Assembly: GCA_963708625.1 (NCBI GenBank)
Contig: CAVPSV010000005.1
Coordinates: 186,001 to 250,000 of the forward strand
Reading direction: 5' to 3'
DNA length: 64,000 nucleotides
DNA from: DASXIF01 sp036498145
Lineage (GTDB): Bacteria > Actinomycetota > Actinomycetes > Mycobacteriales > Jatrophihabitantaceae
Shown here: piece by piece, positions 63,704 to 64,000 of the stretch
How the letters are laid out: every line of letters begins with the position of its first letter
Position numbering within the stretch: position 1 is the first letter of the stretch
The notes under the pieces: model-generated
What the model was told of the DNA's origin: nothing
Seen by the model: the letters and a program-made list of their open reading frames with translations, nothing else
Database searches by the model: none
Translations under genes and position numbers: made by a program

Positions 63704-64000
63704 CTAGGCGATCCGTCGGGCGCGCAGCACGACGTCGTGGGAGTGGTGCATGCCTGCGCCGCCGGAGATCCTGCGTTCGCGGATCTCGTCGACATCGATG
63801 ATCCAGTGGGAATCGAGCCGCCGTGACACATCCCGGGGGCTCACCCACTCGTCCGGGTCGAGGTGTTCCTCGTGGCCGGCCTGCGCCCAGTCCCGGATGT
63901 CGTGATGGACCACGAGCAACGTGCCGCCGGGCGCCACCGCGTCGACAAGTGCCCGCTCGGCGTCGTCACCGTTGCTGCGGCGCAAAGCCGGGTACTGCGC
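63704..64000 (-). CDS. Class I SAM-dependent methyltransferase, C-terminal part (partial at window edge)
   Basis: The frame is open to the right edge and ends at 63704. The visible part reads AERALVDAVAPGGTLLVVHH, which corresponds to the post-motif III strand of class I methyltransferases, then DWAQAGHEEHLDPDEWVSPR and HHSHDVVLRARRIA at the end. The N-terminal AdoMet motif is outside the window. The call is therefore family-level only. Confidence 0.6.
   Translation of the reverse strand, partial: AQYPALRRSNGDDAERALVDAVAPGGTLLVVHHDIRDWAQAGHEEHLDPDEWVSPRDVSRRLDSHWIIDVDEIRERRISGGAGMHHSHDVVLRARRIA

Overview
The window is high-GC DNA from a soil- or water-type actinomycete. Evidence for this: WhiB, a SigR/RsrA pair, a SigF/RsbW pair, a PdtaS histidine kinase, a fused Kgd 2-oxoglutarate decarboxylase, many GTG starts, and 4-base GTGA/ATGA gene overlaps. 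A nickel superoxide dismutase and a Kgd/DUF6104 neighbourhood argue against Mycobacterium itself. The gene set aroA, rsgA, SRAP, sigR, rsrA, pdtaS, whiB1 matches, from general knowledge, the Rv3219-Rv3228 neighbourhood of M. tuberculosis. No rRNA, tRNA, CRISPR array or transposase was seen.

Layout. 0-8 kb: end of a secreted repeat protein, DinB protein, rsgA-aroA, SRAP, small hydrolases, and an envelope or stress pair. 8.2-10.4 kb: a DUF222/HNH endonuclease gene lying between 38-bp direct repeats, one of which is the 3' end of ybaK. 10.4-15.5 kb: sigR-rsrA with an autoregulatory SigR promoter, a monocarboxylate-type symporter with its DUF3311 partner, pdtaS and whiB1 (with a Crp-like site). 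15.7-20.5 kb: lipid kinase, and a translationally coupled sodN-phosphatase-rsbW-sigF operon facing sodX, then an rmlC-like epimerase. 20.5-29 kb: malic enzyme, MocR regulator and YczE pair, Gfo/Idh oxidoreductase, DUF6104, kgd. 29-39.6 kb: ABC exporter, thioesterase, F420-type oxidoreductase, FMO, phospholipase C-like lipoprotein, FUSC protein, MBL-GAF fusion.

39.7-46.1 kb is the most striking locus. It holds a membrane formate dehydrogenase with an in-frame UGA selenocysteine codon, a matching SECIS hairpin with a GGUCU loop directly behind it, and selD. The Fe-S and NrfD subunits are transcribed divergently from the catalytic subunit. 46.1-55.6 kb: a second-type FtsH, an NhaA-DsbA fusion, a Usp protein, a PLD-like protein, MOSC, a papain-like protease, an MFS transporter and small membrane proteins. 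55.6-64 kb: hemolysin III, a putative envelope operon (O-antigen-ligase-like protein, secreted beta-helix-like protein, L,D-transpeptidase), a methyltransferase, and a TetR regulator next to a phytoene-desaturase-like oxidoreductase with shared TTTTGTC motifs.

Sequence quality matters here. Many conserved genes are broken by single-base insertions or deletions, very densely between about 19.7 and 26.4 kb. The protein families remain clearly recognisable in alternating frames with no sign of decay, so these are most likely consensus errors. Coordinates of such genes are given for the whole reconstructed gene.
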